36,626 bases of DNA from Balneolia bacterium (GCA_022565795.1 JAIUMA010000031.1:1-36626); one strand, 5' to 3'. Positions 14,925-25,466 are shown, numbered from the stretch's first letter. Made by a program: numbers and translations. The notes: generated by a model from the letters alone, not told the origin.

Positions 14925-15581
14925 ATGAAACCTACAGCCCTTAGACTACGCCTTATTTTTATAGCGATTGTGTTTGGAATAGCAGCTTTTCTGGCGGGGC
15001 AGGTGAATGCGCAGGTATCGGGTAACATTCAGCTAGTGGCTTCTGAAAGCAAGCTCTGGATAGAAGGCTCCTCAACGGTACATGATTTCAACTGCGAGGC
15101 CGGGCATATAGTGGCCTACGCCAATATTGGACAGCCGAATGTGGAGACGCTCGAAGACGGAACAACAATTAGCAACGACAACGGCAGCGTAACGCTCGAT
15201 ATTCCGGTATACGATTTCGACTGTGGAAGAAACCGGATGAACCGAGACTTTTACGGAGCCTTGAGGGCAGAAGATCACCCTTCCATAAATTTTGAGTATT
15301 ACTCTTCCAGACTGATAACGAATATTGGCCCCTACTGCCATCCGTTTCAGCTGAAAGTTAAAGGCCGTCTGTCGGTTGCCGGCAATGGTCAGGACATTGA
15401 AGTACTTGTAGATATTGAGCCCTGTGAGGAAAACAGATTCCTGTTAACAGGCTCTAAAGTGATAAACATGCTCGACTTTGGCATTGAGCCACCGAGCGCA
15501 ATGATGGGCTTAATCCGGGCAAATGAGGAGCTGAAGGTGTTCTTTTCACTAACAGCAGAGCAAACCCCGGAAGAAGAGTAA
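14925..15581 (+). CDS. YceI family periplasmic protein 2, Cys-containing
   Basis: 218 residues. The N-terminal hydrophobic stretch LRLIFIAIVFGIAAFLAGQVNA is a signal peptide, probably cut near residue 29. The YceI domain follows: LWIEGSSTVHDFNCEAG, then CGRNRMNRDFYGALRAEDHPSINFEY and VINMLDFGIEPPSAMMGLIRANEELKVFFSLT. Unlike YceI 1 it keeps the S-T-V-H-D-F-N-C start and has four cysteines (FNC, FDCGRN, GPYCHP, IEPCEE), which could form periplasmic disulfides. The two paralogues share only the family core. It is separated from YceI 1 by 138 bases with a long hairpin, and may have its own control. The acidic C-terminus (EQTPEEE) is not part of the fold. Confidence 0.92.
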   Translation: MKPTALRLRLIFIAIVFGIAAFLAGQVNAQVSGNIQLVASESKLWIEGSSTVHDFNCEAGHIVAYANIGQPNVETLEDGTTISNDNGSVTLDIPVYDFDCGRNRMNRDFYGALRAEDHPSINFEYYSSRLITNIGPYCHPFQLKVKGRLSVAGNGQDIEVLVDIEPCEENRFLLTGSKVINMLDFGIEPPSAMMGLIRANEELKVFFSLTAEQTPEEE

Positions 15582-15666
15582 AAGAGTTTGTTAGGTGCAA
15601 ACGCGGCTTTAGGCTGAACTGAACTGAATTTTAAAATCAAACGCGGAAACCAGGTAACAAAAACGG

Positions 15667-16500
15667 ATGCACGGCGGAGAACTTGCATATAACCCATCTA
15701 AGCTTAAAGGCAATACTGCCGTCGAAAAGCTCAGGTATTTCCTGACGGAAGCAAAAAGCAGGCTTCGGGAAAAAGGGCTGGACTCAGGCAGTAAGGTGAG
15801 ATTCAGAGGGGATGTGCTTGAAGTTTCAGTAGACCGGAGTGAATTGACCAGCAAGCAAGATGAAGCGGCAAGTGATTCACTTATATACATTAAAACAGGT
15901 CTGCTAATATCGGTACTCGGGAAATTAATCTCAGAGGCAGGCTACAAACCGGTAGTGAGAACCTTTCCCCGTTTCGATGAGCCGGACCTGGTTGGTTTTG
16001 TCTATATCGGAAATAACATGGACAGCCAGAAACGTACCAGACAAAAAGAGAATAACGTAAATAAGATCGATGGTTACGAACTGTATCTGGCCGAGCGGAT
16101 TGCCTCGAAAAGATCACTTAGTCTTACTCTTGTAGATAACAGCAGTGACCTCAAAAAAATGAGGGATACACTGATAGAAGGATTAGAATGCTGCAAAGAC
16201 TCAGACATGAGCCATACTGTTAAAGCGGAAATTAAAGCTGCGACATCAAAAACAGAGCATATAAAAACAAATCAGAATGTGATTATAGTGAGCTCAAGGC
16301 AGAACACGCCGACGTCATGGATAGGAACCGGATTCTTTTTTGGAGAAATGATGGAGGAAATGAGCATGCTGAACAGGGCGGTAAAGGCATTAAGCCTCAA
16401 GAGCTGTCCGGCACATTTCCAGCCGATGCTTCAGTCGATTACCCAGGGAAGCGCACGGCATCCGCAGCTTGTATTTGTGATTGAGCCATCACAACAATGA
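15667..16500 (+). CDS. Nitroreductase-fold protein resembling the Acg family
   Basis: 277 residues with no signal peptide. The pattern suits the Acg-like branch of the nitroreductase fold: VRFRGDVLEVSVDRSEL (about residues 44-60), DSLIYIKTGLLISVLGKLISEAGYKPVVRTFPRFDEPDLVGFVYIG (about 75-120), YELYLAERIASKRSLSLT near residue 143, and WIGTGFFFGEMMEEMSMLNRAVKALSLKSCPAHFQPM near the C-terminus, matching the 'W-x-x-x-G...A...L' helix of the family. It is shorter than typical Acg proteins (about 330 residues). The substrate is unknown, and FMN binding is not assured. Mycobacterial Acg is controlled by DosR, a NarL-family regulator, which fits the neighbouring two-component genes. Assignment is by motif spacing only. 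Confidence 0.55.
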   Translation: MHGGELAYNPSKLKGNTAVEKLRYFLTEAKSRLREKGLDSGSKVRFRGDVLEVSVDRSELTSKQDEAASDSLIYIKTGLLISVLGKLISEAGYKPVVRTFPRFDEPDLVGFVYIGNNMDSQKRTRQKENNVNKIDGYELYLAERIASKRSLSLTLVDNSSDLKKMRDTLIEGLECCKDSDMSHTVKAEIKAATSKTEHIKTNQNVIIVSSRQNTPTSWIGTGFFFGEMMEEMSMLNRAVKALSLKSCPAHFQPMLQSITQGSARHPQLVFVIEPSQQ

Positions 16501-16591
16501 AATTCCATGAGCAGGAATAGAGAGTAAAAAAGTAGTTGAGTTAGTTAGTAGTTAGTTAGTTGACGTTGAAAAAACTAGACATCAAAAGAAA

Positions 16592-16628
16592 AAGGGCTGC
16601 ACCCGAGAGGATGCAGCCCTTACTTTTT
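16592..16628. terminator. Bidirectional terminator between the Acg-like gene and gyrA
   Basis: AAGGGCTGCA (16592-16601) pairs with TGCAGCCCTT (16612-16621) around a 10-base loop. T-rich tracts lie on both sides (ACTTTTTC on plus; TTTCTTTTG on minus), suiting the two convergent genes. Confidence 0.88.
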
Positions 16629-16654
16629 CAGACTAACTGAAACGATGCTTCAGA

Positions 16655-19213
16655 TTAAAGCCCGAGATCCGGTTGACTGTTGTCAGAACCTGATTCGCCT
16701 TCCGGGCCGCTGTCATCTGCCGGGCCTTCGAAGGTCGGGGTGATATCATTTCCATTATCAGAGTCGGCATCCTCATCTTTGGCCACGCGGGTAACTCCGG
16801 AGATGGAGTCGCCGTCGCCAAGCCTCATGATGCGCACGCCCTGGGTATTGCGGCCCATAGAGCGGATATCTGAGCAGTGCATCCGAATGATTTTGCCTTT
16901 CTCGGTAATCACCATCAGATCGTCGCCGTCGCTCACTTCCTTGAGGGCAACCAGGTCGCCGGTCTTTTCTGTGCGCTTCAGGGTGATCACACCTTTACCC
17001 CCACGGCTTTGCTCGCGGTAGTCGTCTACCAGGCTGCGTTTACCGTAGCCGTGTTCGGAGATGGCAAGCACGGTGGCTTCGTTGGTGTTCTGGATGACAA
17101 CCATATCGACCACTTCATCCTTACTGTGATCCAGGCTGATACCCCTCACGCCGCGGGTATTACGACCCATTTCGCGCACATCGCTTTCGAGGAAGCGAAT
17201 GGCACGGCCGTTTTTAGCCCCAAGTATGATGGTGCTGTTACCGTTTGTAAGGCTGGCTCCGAGCAGCGTATCATCATCATCGATCTTAATGGCAATGATA
17301 CCGTTTTTACGCGGGCGGCTGTAATCGGCAAGACTGCTCTTTTTAACAACGCCTTTCTTGGTGGCCATAATGATGTTGTGATTCTTCACATAGTCCTCAT
17401 CATCCAGCGTTTTCACCGGAACAAAGGTCTTGATGGAATCATCTTTTTCAATCTGGATCAGGTTCACGATGGCACGACCACGGCTTAAGCGGGTTCCTTC
17501 CGGAATCTCATAGACCTTCAGCCAGTAGCAGTTACCTTTTTCGGTGAAGAAGAGAATGTAGTTGTGGTTTGTGGCCACAAACAGATGCTCTACGTACTCT
17601 TCATCCTTCGTAGTGGCTCCCTTCATGCCGGTACCGCCTCGTTTCTGTCGACGGAAGCCGCTCACAGGGGTACGCTTGATGTAGCCATTGTTAGAAATAG
17701 TAACCACAACGTCTTCATCGGCAATCATATCCTCGATGTTGAAGTCATCTGCGGAGTAAACAATCTTGGTACGACGCTCATCACCATAACGCTCCTGCAT
17801 TTCATCAAGCTCTTGCTTAATGATGTCTTTCTGCGCTTCGGTGCTGCCAAGAATGCGGCGGAACTCGGCAATCTGCTCGAGAATTTCGCGGTATTCCATG
17901 TCGATTTTGTCGCGCTCCAGAGCCGTAAGCTTCTGCAGACGCATATCCAGAATCGCTTTGGCCTGAAGATCGGTAAGCGCGAATCTTCTGCGAAGTGAGT
18001 TGTTCGCTTCCGGTACGTTTTTCGAGGCGCGGATGGTTTTGATTACCTCATCGAGGTTGTCAACGCCAATCTTGAGACCTTCCAGAATATGGGCACGGGC
18101 TTCAGCCTGATCCAAATCATAAATCGTACGCCTGATGATTACTTCAAGACGGTGATTTACGAAGTGCTTAATCAGATCTTTGATGTGCATTACCTGCGGG
18201 CGACCCTTAACGAGCGCCAGGTTAATTACACCAAAGGTGTGCTGCATCTGGGTGTACTTGTAGAGCTGGTTTAGCACAACGCTTGGAATCGCGCCGCGCT
18301 TCAGCATAATTACGATACGCATACCGTCACGGTCAGACTCGTCGCGAACGTCGGAAATCTCCGTGATTTTATCGATGTGTACCAGCTCGGCAATCTTCTG
18401 GATGAGAGTCGCCTTATTAACCTGGTATGGAATTTCGGTAACAACAATCTGCTCACGTCCGCCGCGAAGCTCCTCAACAGTAGCGAGGGCACGCATCACA
18501 ACGCGACCGCGACCGGTTTTATAAGCTTCCTTAACGCCATCGTAGCCATAAATGATACCACCGGTCGGGAAATCCGGAGCGGTGATATGCTTCATGATTT
18601 CATCGATTTCGATATCGGGATTGTCGATGTAGGCCTTGGTGCCTTTAATAACCTCGGTCATGTTGTGAGGCGGCATGTTGGTGGCCATACCTACGGCAAT
18701 ACCGGAAGAACCGTTAACCAGAAGGTTAGGAAACATCGATGGCAGTACCGAGGGCTCGGTAAGCGTATCATCGAAGTTTGGCTGAAAATCTACGGTGTTC
18801 TTGTTCAGGTCGGAAAGCAGCTCTTCGGCAATACGCTTCATACGGGATTCCGTATAACGCATGGCCGCTGCGGAGTCGCCATCTACCGATCCGAAGTTAC
18901 CCTGACCATCGACCAGCGGATAGCGCAGGGAGAAATCCTGAACCATACGAACGATGGTGTCGTACACAGCAGAGTCGCCGTGCGGGTGATACTTACCAAG
19001 AACTTCCCCTACAATACGTGCACTCTTTTTGTAAGCACGATTGTGCAGCATCCCGAGTTCGCTCATACCGTAAAGCACGCGTCTGTGCACCGGTTTCAGA
19101 CCGTCTCTAACGTCGGGCAGGGCACGGGATACAATAACCGACATCGAATAATCGATGTACGACGACTGCATCTCGTTTTCAATGCTGACTTTTATAATAT
19201 TATCACGAGCCAT
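16655..19213 (-). CDS. gyrA: DNA gyrase subunit A
   Basis: 852 residues. GyrA cuts and rejoins DNA in the A2B2 gyrase that introduces negative supercoils. Seen: the winged-helix and tower region with [23 protein letters not shown] (quinolone-resistance region, Ser81 at the E. coli Ser83 place), catalytic Tyr120 in [11 protein letters not shown], and the C-terminal beta-pinwheel with repeated G-x-x-x-R-x-x-L/V blades. The GyrA-box, needed for DNA wrapping, reads QSRGGKG instead of QRRGGKG, an acceptable variant. A strongly acidic tail ([11 protein letters not shown]...) ends the protein, as in many gyrases. It is encoded 64 bases after gyrB on the minus strand, probably as one operon, and ends at the bidirectional terminator. 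Confidence 0.97.
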   Translation of the reverse strand: MARDNIIKVSIENEMQSSYIDYSMSVIVSRALPDVRDGLKPVHRRVLYGMSELGMLHNRAYKKSARIVGEVLGKYHPHGDSAVYDTIVRMVQDFSLRYPLVDGQGNFGSVDGDSAAAMRYTESRMKRIAEELLSDLNKNTVDFQPNFDDTLTEPSVLPSMFPNLLVNGSSGIAVGMATNMPPHNMTEVIKGTKAYIDNPDIEIDEIMKHITAPDFPTGGIIYGYDGVKEAYKTGRGRVVMRALATVEELRGGREQIVVTEIPYQVNKATLIQKIAELVHIDKITEISDVRDESDRDGMRIVIMLKRGAIPSVVLNQLYKYTQMQHTFGVINLALVKGRPQVMHIKDLIKHFVNHRLEVIIRRTIYDLDQAEARAHILEGLKIGVDNLDEVIKTIRASKNVPEANNSLRRRFALTDLQAKAILDMRLQKLTALERDKIDMEYREILEQIAEFRRILGSTEAQKDIIKQELDEMQERYGDERRTKIVYSADDFNIEDMIADEDVVVTISNNGYIKRTPVSGFRRQKRGGTGMKGATTKDEEYVEHLFVATNHNYILFFTEKGNCYWLKVYEIPEGTRLSRGRAIVNLIQIEKDDSIKTFVPVKTLDDEDYVKNHNIIMATKKGVVKKSSLADYSRPRKNGIIAIKIDDDDTLLGASLTNGNSTIILGAKNGRAIRFLESDVREMGRNTRGVRGISLDHSKDEVVDMVVIQNTNEATVLAISEHGYGKRSLVDDYREQSRGGKGVITLKRTEKTGDLVALKEVSDGDDLMVITEKGKIIRMHCSDIRSMGRNTQGVRIMRLGDGDSISGVTRVAKDEDADSDNGNDITPTFEGPADDSGPEGESGSDNSQPDLGL

Positions 19214-19277
19214 TTAAATGGTGTTTTAATGAAATATGAAAAATAGTGTTTGGTGATGGAGGCCTGGCTGCCGCCTG

Positions 19278-21233
<1,956 letters not shown>

Positions 21234-21342
21234 TCAAAAGATTGCCCAAAATAGCCTTATAACAGACAAAATCAAAAAAAAGGATATGGATATCGGGTTC
21301 TTTTACGATGATTCATTACAGGGCAAATCAAGCGCGTCAAAA

Positions 21343-21351
21343 TGTGGATAA
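21343..21351 (-). promoter_or_regulatory. Single consensus DnaA box upstream of gyrB
   Basis: TGTGGATAA on plus, which is TTATCCACA on minus. It lies about 140 bases ahead of gyrB. A lone box could serve DnaA control of gyrB; I see no box cluster or AT-rich unwinding element that would mark an origin here. Confidence 0.5.
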
Positions 21352-21444
21352 GTTCGGAAGGTGAAGCCTTGACTTCCACACCTGAAAATCAGGTCCCGGA
21401 GGGGGGTGTTCAACGTATATTCAGAAACGGGCGTTTTGAGCACA

Positions 21445-22071
21445 CTAGCGACGGATTTTTTCCATCACCCAGACGTCGTACACAAAATGAGCCACCATGG
21501 CTGAAATCAGTCCGACCTGGGCGAACAGAAGCCCGAGCACAAAACTGAGCACAAGCATGAAAAATCCGAAGAAAAAATGATAGCGTGTGCTGAATTTAAA
21601 GTAGCCGTGCACAGCCACAAAAAGCACTGATGTAATCCAGATGCCAAGCAGCGGCTGAAGGGCAGCCCTAAACAACCATTCTTCGGTGGTGCCTGCTATA
21701 AACGATATCTGAATGACATCATTGCGCCTGAGTCCGGCTCTGCGAATCACGCGGACAACCTGCAGATCTTCCGAAACCTCCCTGAAGCCTGGTATGCTAA
21801 TCAGTCTTCCGCCTGAGTACCCGAACACGGAGCCAAGAACGACGCCCGCGGCAAGCTGCTCCCAGATTGGATTGCCCGAAAGAAGCAGCTCGTGCATAGA
21901 TGTATGGTGCCAGACCCAGATGATAAAGGTGCCCAAAGCTATCCAGGCCAGTCCGGACAAAAATGAAATCCGCAGCAGCGTTTCACGGCTGACATCGGTG
22001 TTTCGGGGCTCCGGCTTCGTTTCGCCGGGAGGCTGAGTGTCTTCGGTATGAGATTCGGATTCTGAGGTCAT
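21445..22071 (-). CDS. CPBP-family intramembrane protease-like protein
   Basis: 208 residues if started at the second ATG (22071); a start five codons earlier is possible. After a charged, proline-rich N-terminus (about 35 residues), several hydrophobic helices are seen (ISFLSGLAWIALGTFIIWVW, LAAGVVLGSVFGY, LLGIWITSVLFVAVHGYF, FFFGFFMLVLSFVLGLLFAQVGLIS). The CPBP/Abi motifs are present: TTEEWLFRAALQPLLG (the E-E-x-x-x-R motif 1), VAVHGYF (conserved His) and VAHFVYD (motif with His). The family includes CAAX-prenyl proteases and bacteriocin-immunity proteins; a real substrate cannot be named. The N-terminus contains D-V-S-R-E-T, which is what a parS-like sequence encodes in this frame, but the DNA there is degenerate. 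Confidence 0.88.
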   Translation of the reverse strand: MTSESESHTEDTQPPGETKPEPRNTDVSRETLLRISFLSGLAWIALGTFIIWVWHHTSMHELLLSGNPIWEQLAAGVVLGSVFGYSGGRLISIPGFREVSEDLQVVRVIRRAGLRRNDVIQISFIAGTTEEWLFRAALQPLLGIWITSVLFVAVHGYFKFSTRYHFFFGFFMLVLSFVLGLLFAQVGLISAMVAHFVYDVWVMEKIRR

Positions 22072-22201
22072 CACCCTAATATACAAAGCCGGGTGTAAAT
22101 CTTCTGAAACGCGTTTTACTTACCTTCAGTTATGGCATTTTCCGGCTTAAAAAAACTTACGTACTTTTGGTCACCCGAAAAGAATAACAAACGCCTGTTT
22201 G

Positions 22202-23467
22202 ATGAAATCACCTTTTGCTATCCGCTCTCTGCTGCTTCTTCTAATGATTATGCTTACTGCCGCCGGCTGCGGTGCACCCGAAACAGGAGAGGATGATGCG
22301 CGACCGGATGCCTTCACCGAAGAGGAGGCGCAGCTGTTCGCCGAAATGCGCGAAACCGGCATTCTCTTCTGGACCCCTGAAATGCAGCTTCTGGGCTACC
22401 GTAATCCGGGCGAAATTAATCCCATTCGCTTGCTTGATGCCGCAGAAGAGCCTTTTCCGCTTCCCGACGCCGAAAAAAAGATTGAAGAAGTTCTTTATCT
22501 GTATGATAACGGCGTCCGTGACCTGGACTACTACATGGAGGAAATGAACGCTGCGGGCCTGCTGGTAATCAAAGACGGCGAGATTGTGCTGGAGGAATAC
22601 CGCTATGGCAACGAGCCTGATACGCCCTGGATCTCATTTTCGGTAACTAAATCCGTGCTTTCGATGATGTTCGGCCTGGCGATAGAAGACGGTTACATCA
22701 GCAGTGTGGACGATCTGGTCGTGGAATACCTGCCGGAGCTTGAAGATACGGCCTACGACGGAGTAACCATCCGGCACATGCTTTGGATGTCGTCAGGCGT
22801 GAGCTGGAATGAGGACTACGCCGATCCGGATTCAGACGTTTCGGCCATGCAGTACATGCGTTCAGAAGCGGATCTGATTGAATATGTGAGCAGACTCGAC
22901 CGCGCTGCGGAGCCGGGCACGCGCTTCAACTACAACACGGCGGAAACCAATCTGGCCGGATCTGTACTGAAAGCCGCCACCGGAATGTATCTCACCGAAT
23001 ATGCGAACGAGCGCATCTGGCAGGCGTTTGGAATGGAGCACGACGCAAGCTGGAACCTGATGGGCGAAAATGATATCGAGCATGGCGGATGCTGCATCAA
23101 CGCCAGCCTGCGGGATTATGGCCGGATCGGACTTATGGCGCTGAATAATGGTGTGAATTCGCAGGGTGATGCGCTGCTGCCCGAAGGCTGGATGGAGCAG
23201 TCGCTCGAACCCGCGCCATCATTTGAGGGATACGGCCACTTCTGGTGGCTGCATGATGCAGGCCGGTACTCGGCAACCGGCATTTTTGGCCAGCATATAC
23301 ACATCAATGCGGATGAAAACCTGATTATCGCCATGCACGGCAAGTGGGAGCAGGCCACCGGATCAGAACTAAGCGCGCACAGACGGGCATTTATAGAAGG
23401 CCTCACCGACGTGGCCCGGAATCTGTCGGGCGAGATCTGCTGCAGTGAAGGTGCTGGTGTAGAGTAG
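22202..23467 (+). CDS. Serine hydrolase lipoprotein, beta-lactamase class C / 6-aminohexanoate hydrolase-like
   Basis: 421 residues from the ATG at 22202 (a TTG one codon earlier is possible). A lipoprotein signal with hydrophobic run and lipobox LTAAGC places Cys23 at the mature N-terminus, so it is probably membrane-anchored in the periplasm. PF00144 motifs: the nucleophile motif SVTK (Ser147-x-x-Lys150, in WISFSVTKSV) and the tyrosine motif FNYNTAETNLAGSVLKAATG (Tyr244). Y-N-T rather than Y-x-N, followed by a glycine-rich helix, recalls the NylB-like branch. A GHFWWLHDAGRYSATGIFGQHIHI segment near the end holds the third active-site region (usual K-T-G replaced by an H-based form). Substrate unknown. 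The last 90 or so bases and 50 bases beyond the stop are repeated at 24330-24470. Confidence 0.9.
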   Translation: MKSPFAIRSLLLLLMIMLTAAGCGAPETGEDDARPDAFTEEEAQLFAEMRETGILFWTPEMQLLGYRNPGEINPIRLLDAAEEPFPLPDAEKKIEEVLYLYDNGVRDLDYYMEEMNAAGLLVIKDGEIVLEEYRYGNEPDTPWISFSVTKSVLSMMFGLAIEDGYISSVDDLVVEYLPELEDTAYDGVTIRHMLWMSSGVSWNEDYADPDSDVSAMQYMRSEADLIEYVSRLDRAAEPGTRFNYNTAETNLAGSVLKAATGMYLTEYANERIWQAFGMEHDASWNLMGENDIEHGGCCINASLRDYGRIGLMALNNGVNSQGDALLPEGWMEQSLEPAPSFEGYGHFWWLHDAGRYSATGIFGQHIHINADENLIIAMHGKWEQATGSELSAHRRAFIEGLTDVARNLSGEICCSEGAGVE

Positions 23468-23512
23468 AATAGGGCGTACTTCCGGAAGCGTTTCACGCTA
23501 AATAAATCCGTT
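23372..23512 (+). repeat. Direct repeat, copy 1: 3' end of serine hydrolase plus tail
   Basis: 141 bases without gaps align to 24330-24470 with roughly 14 mismatches (about 90% identity by hand count). This copy contains the last 32 codons and stop of the intact hydrolase gene and about 45 bases beyond. Confidence 0.93.
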
Positions 23513-23596
23513 CCGCAGAGGTTTGCGTGTGGTGATAATACAAATTAGCCTGGAATAGGCATTCTCTTGTAGTCCAATTTTTCTGAAGCCATGGTT

Positions 23597-23833
23597 TTAT
23601 AGTTTATCAAAGGGTTCGGGTTCGGAGTCGGGTACTTTGTCTAACAGTTTTCTGAAATCACTCAGATTCGCCTGTCTGGCTCGTTCGTTGAGGTAGTCTA
23701 CGGTCATTAGCGATGATAATTTCTCAGAAACGGCCAAACTGATAAGCTGATTCATTGAAACACCTTCCTTTTCGGCCATCTCTTTGAGTTTACGATGGAC
23801 GGATTCGGGTAATCTGACGCTTAGGGTACTCAT
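23597..23833 (-). CDS. Ribbon-helix-helix antitoxin (HicB/CopG-like)
   Basis: 78 residues. The first half is a ribbon-helix-helix DNA-binding domain: MSTLSVRLPESVHRKLKEMAEKEGVSMNQLISLAVSEKL, where LSVRLPESVH is the beta strand and SMNQLISLAVSEK the second helix. The acidic C-terminal part (SDFRKLLDKVPDSEPEPFDKL) is likely the segment that wraps the toxin. Its start codon overlaps the stop of the PIN-domain gene by four bases (23830-23833), so both are translated together. Such antitoxins repress their own promoter. The order is toxin first, antitoxin second, the reverse of most VapBC operons but common for PIN_3/HicB-like pairs. Confidence 0.9.
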   Translation of the reverse strand: MSTLSVRLPESVHRKLKEMAEKEGVSMNQLISLAVSEKLSSLMTVDYLNERARQANLSDFRKLLDKVPDSEPEPFDKL

Positions 23834-24258
23834 GGTAATTCTCCGGTTATTTCTAAAAATTCGCGGGCATCAACAATGTTGATGCCAAATGAATCAACGC
23901 CCGCAAAATCCTGCTTGTTGTAAGTAACTATATAGCTGCAGTTAGCTTTTATAGCTAATTCCAGTATCAAATCATCCCCTGGATCATTAAGAAAAGGTCT
24001 CCACAGATAGAACACATCATGGCGATTAGCCATGGCGCAGAGATTATCCAATAATTGATCCAGTTCTATTGTCGTGAAACTCAATTCATTTTTCGATCTC
24101 TTTAAGACATCCTCATATTCAAGTATCAGTGGTACTGATACGTTTAACGTAAACTTTTCACTCGGCAGTAATGACAACAACAGAAAAGCTGCTCCATTCC
24201 GTGAACGAAGAGCAGAATAGAGTACATTTGTATCAAGTATGATTTGAATAGGCACCAT
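23830..24258 (-). CDS. PIN-domain toxin (VapC-like, PIN_3 type)
   Basis: 142 residues forming a single PIN nuclease domain: IILDTNVLYSALRS at the N-terminus (first catalytic Asp in LDTN), LILEYEDVLKRSKNEL (conserved Glu), NDPGDDLILELAIKANCSYIVTYNKQDF (central acidic residues), and a final hydrophobic strand with INIVDAREFL. PIN toxins cleave RNA in a Mg-dependent manner and are neutralised by the partner antitoxin. The layout D..E..DD..D is present, so it is probably active. It is on the minus strand, overlaps the antitoxin gene by four bases, and is bracketed by a direct repeat derived from the neighbouring hydrolase gene. Confidence 0.92.
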   Translation of the reverse strand: MVPIQIILDTNVLYSALRSRNGAAFLLLSLLPSEKFTLNVSVPLILEYEDVLKRSKNELSFTTIELDQLLDNLCAMANRHDVFYLWRPFLNDPGDDLILELAIKANCSYIVTYNKQDFAGVDSFGINIVDAREFLEITGELP

Positions 24259-24329
24259 TTGGTATTATATATACTACCATAATAAAAGGCAAGGTTAAAT
24301 ACCGCACTAAAATAAAGAGGAGAAGGTTC

Positions 24330-24470
24330 AGCGCGCACAGACGGGCATTTATCGAAGGTATTACCAATGCGGCCCGAAATCTGTCGGGCGAGACGTGCTG
24401 TAGTGAAGGTGGTGGTGTAGAGTAGAATAGGGCGTACTTCCGGAAGGGTTTCAAGCTAAATAAATCCGTT
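24330..24470 (+). pseudogene. Remnant of a second serine-hydrolase gene (direct repeat, copy 2)
   Basis: Aligned to 23372-23512 without gaps. In the hydrolase frame it still reads SAHRRAFIEGITNAARNLSGE... to a TAG stop, and about half of the codon differences from copy 1 are synonymous, the others mostly conservative (Leu/Ile, Asp/Asn, Val/Ala). No body of a hydrolase gene precedes it. The pattern suggests the tail of a diverged tandem paralogue, cut off when the toxin-antitoxin genes arrived or when the intervening part was lost. Confidence 0.75.
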
Positions 24471-24538
24471 CTAAAGCCTGTTCTGCTTAGATTATATGTA
24501 TAGTTTACAGCTAATCAGCAGTGATGATATATAATCAA

Positions 24539-24554
24539 CGTTTCACGTGAATCC
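24539..24554. promoter_or_regulatory. Possible degenerate parS
   Basis: CGTTTCACGTGAATCC matches the parS consensus at 13 of 16 positions and keeps the central GTTTCACGTGAA. It lies 18 bases before the ZIP transporter ATG. It could be a weak ParB site, or chance. Confidence 0.3.
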
Positions 24555-24572
24555 GGGAGAGGGTGCAGCGGT

Positions 24573-25466
24573 ATGAAGCCGAAGAATAAGGACGGGAAGA
24601 AGGAACCTGGCAGGGGAGCCAAGAGGCGTCGCCTCGATATGGTAGTGGCTACAGTGCTTATTCTGCTTGTTTTGGTTTCCTCGGTTTGGGTAGGAAAAAT
24701 GACGGCCGCCGGAGCGATAACAACCTGGCTGGTATTTATTGCCGCATTCATTACGGCTCTGACCACCGGTTTTGGCGCACTTCCGTTTCTGTTCACCAAA
24801 AATATTAGCAAAAGCTGGTTGGGGTACGGGAACGCCATGGCTGCCGGACTGATGCTGGGCGCCAGCATCGGTTTGCTCTGGGAAGGAACTGAAATTGAGG
24901 GTGTGAGCGTACCTGCACTGCGGACCGCAGTGGGAGCCGTAATCGGCGGTGTGCTTGTATATGTTATCCACGGGGCGCTGGAAAAGCGGAAGGAGAACTT
25001 CTCGATTGGCGAAATTCGCGGCGCCAATGCTGTAAAAATGCTGATGATTGTCGGCATCATGACCGCCCACTCTTTTGCTGAGGGCATTGGCGTTGGCGTT
25101 TCTTACGGCGAAAGCAGCTCCTTCGGCGTGTTTATCACCATTGCTATTGCGATTCATAACATCCCGGAAGGTCTGGCCATCAGCTTAATTCTCATACCGC
25201 GCGGAAGCAGCGTGAGGGCTGCAGCCGGCTGGAGCATTTTCAGCAGCCTTCCCCAGCCGCTGATGGCAGTACCGGCATTCTGGTTCGTGCTGGCGTTCAA
25301 ACCATTTCTGCCATTTGGTCTCGGTCTGGCAGCCGGTGCTATGCTTTGGATGGTCGTCAAAGAGCTCATCCCCGAAGCAAAAGCAGAATTGAGCGCCGCG
25401 AAAGTCTACACAATGATGACCCTCACAGCCCTGGCCATGATCGCTTTCCAGCTGGTTATCCATTAG
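24573..25466 (+). CDS. ZIP-family metal transporter
   Basis: 297 residues with about eight membrane helices. A basic N-terminal tail (KPKNKDGKKEPGRGAKRRR) is cytoplasmic. The two metal-binding signature helices are present: MTAHSFAEGIGVGVSYGE (His166, Glu170) and IAIHNIPEGLAISLIL (His195, Glu199), typical of ZupT/GufA-type carriers that import Zn, Fe or other divalent metals across the inner membrane. Metal choice cannot be told. It starts downstream of the hydrolase remnant, 18 bases after a parS-like site, and is followed by about 0.8 kb of repeats, so it is a single-gene unit. Confidence 0.93.
   Translation: MKPKNKDGKKEPGRGAKRRRLDMVVATVLILLVLVSSVWVGKMTAAGAITTWLVFIAAFITALTTGFGALPFLFTKNISKSWLGYGNAMAAGLMLGASIGLLWEGTEIEGVSVPALRTAVGAVIGGVLVYVIHGALEKRKENFSIGEIRGANAVKMLMIVGIMTAHSFAEGIGVGVSYGESSSFGVFITIAIAIHNIPEGLAISLILIPRGSSVRAAAGWSIFSSLPQPLMAVPAFWFVLAFKPFLPFGLGLAAGAMLWMVVKELIPEAKAELSAAKVYTMMTLTALAMIAFQLVIH

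Noticed and set aside
16534-16562. TTAGTTAG short tandem repeat after the Acg-like gene.
   Set aside because: A simple low-complexity run; no sign of function.
21979-21994. parS-like half-site in the CPBP gene, encoding V-S-R-E-T.
   Set aside because: Only GTTTCACG is intact and 11 of 16 positions match; half-sites of this length are expected about once per window.
23488-23503. parS-like half-site after the serine hydrolase (GTTTCACG).
   Set aside because: The second half is not palindromic (12 of 16), and the repeat copy at 24446 has lost even this half.
23116-24454. Two minus-strand frames (23116-23496 and 24233-24454) with nearly the same N-terminal protein sequence.
   Set aside because: They are antisense shadows of the 141-base direct repeat; the similarity reflects the repeat, not a protein family.
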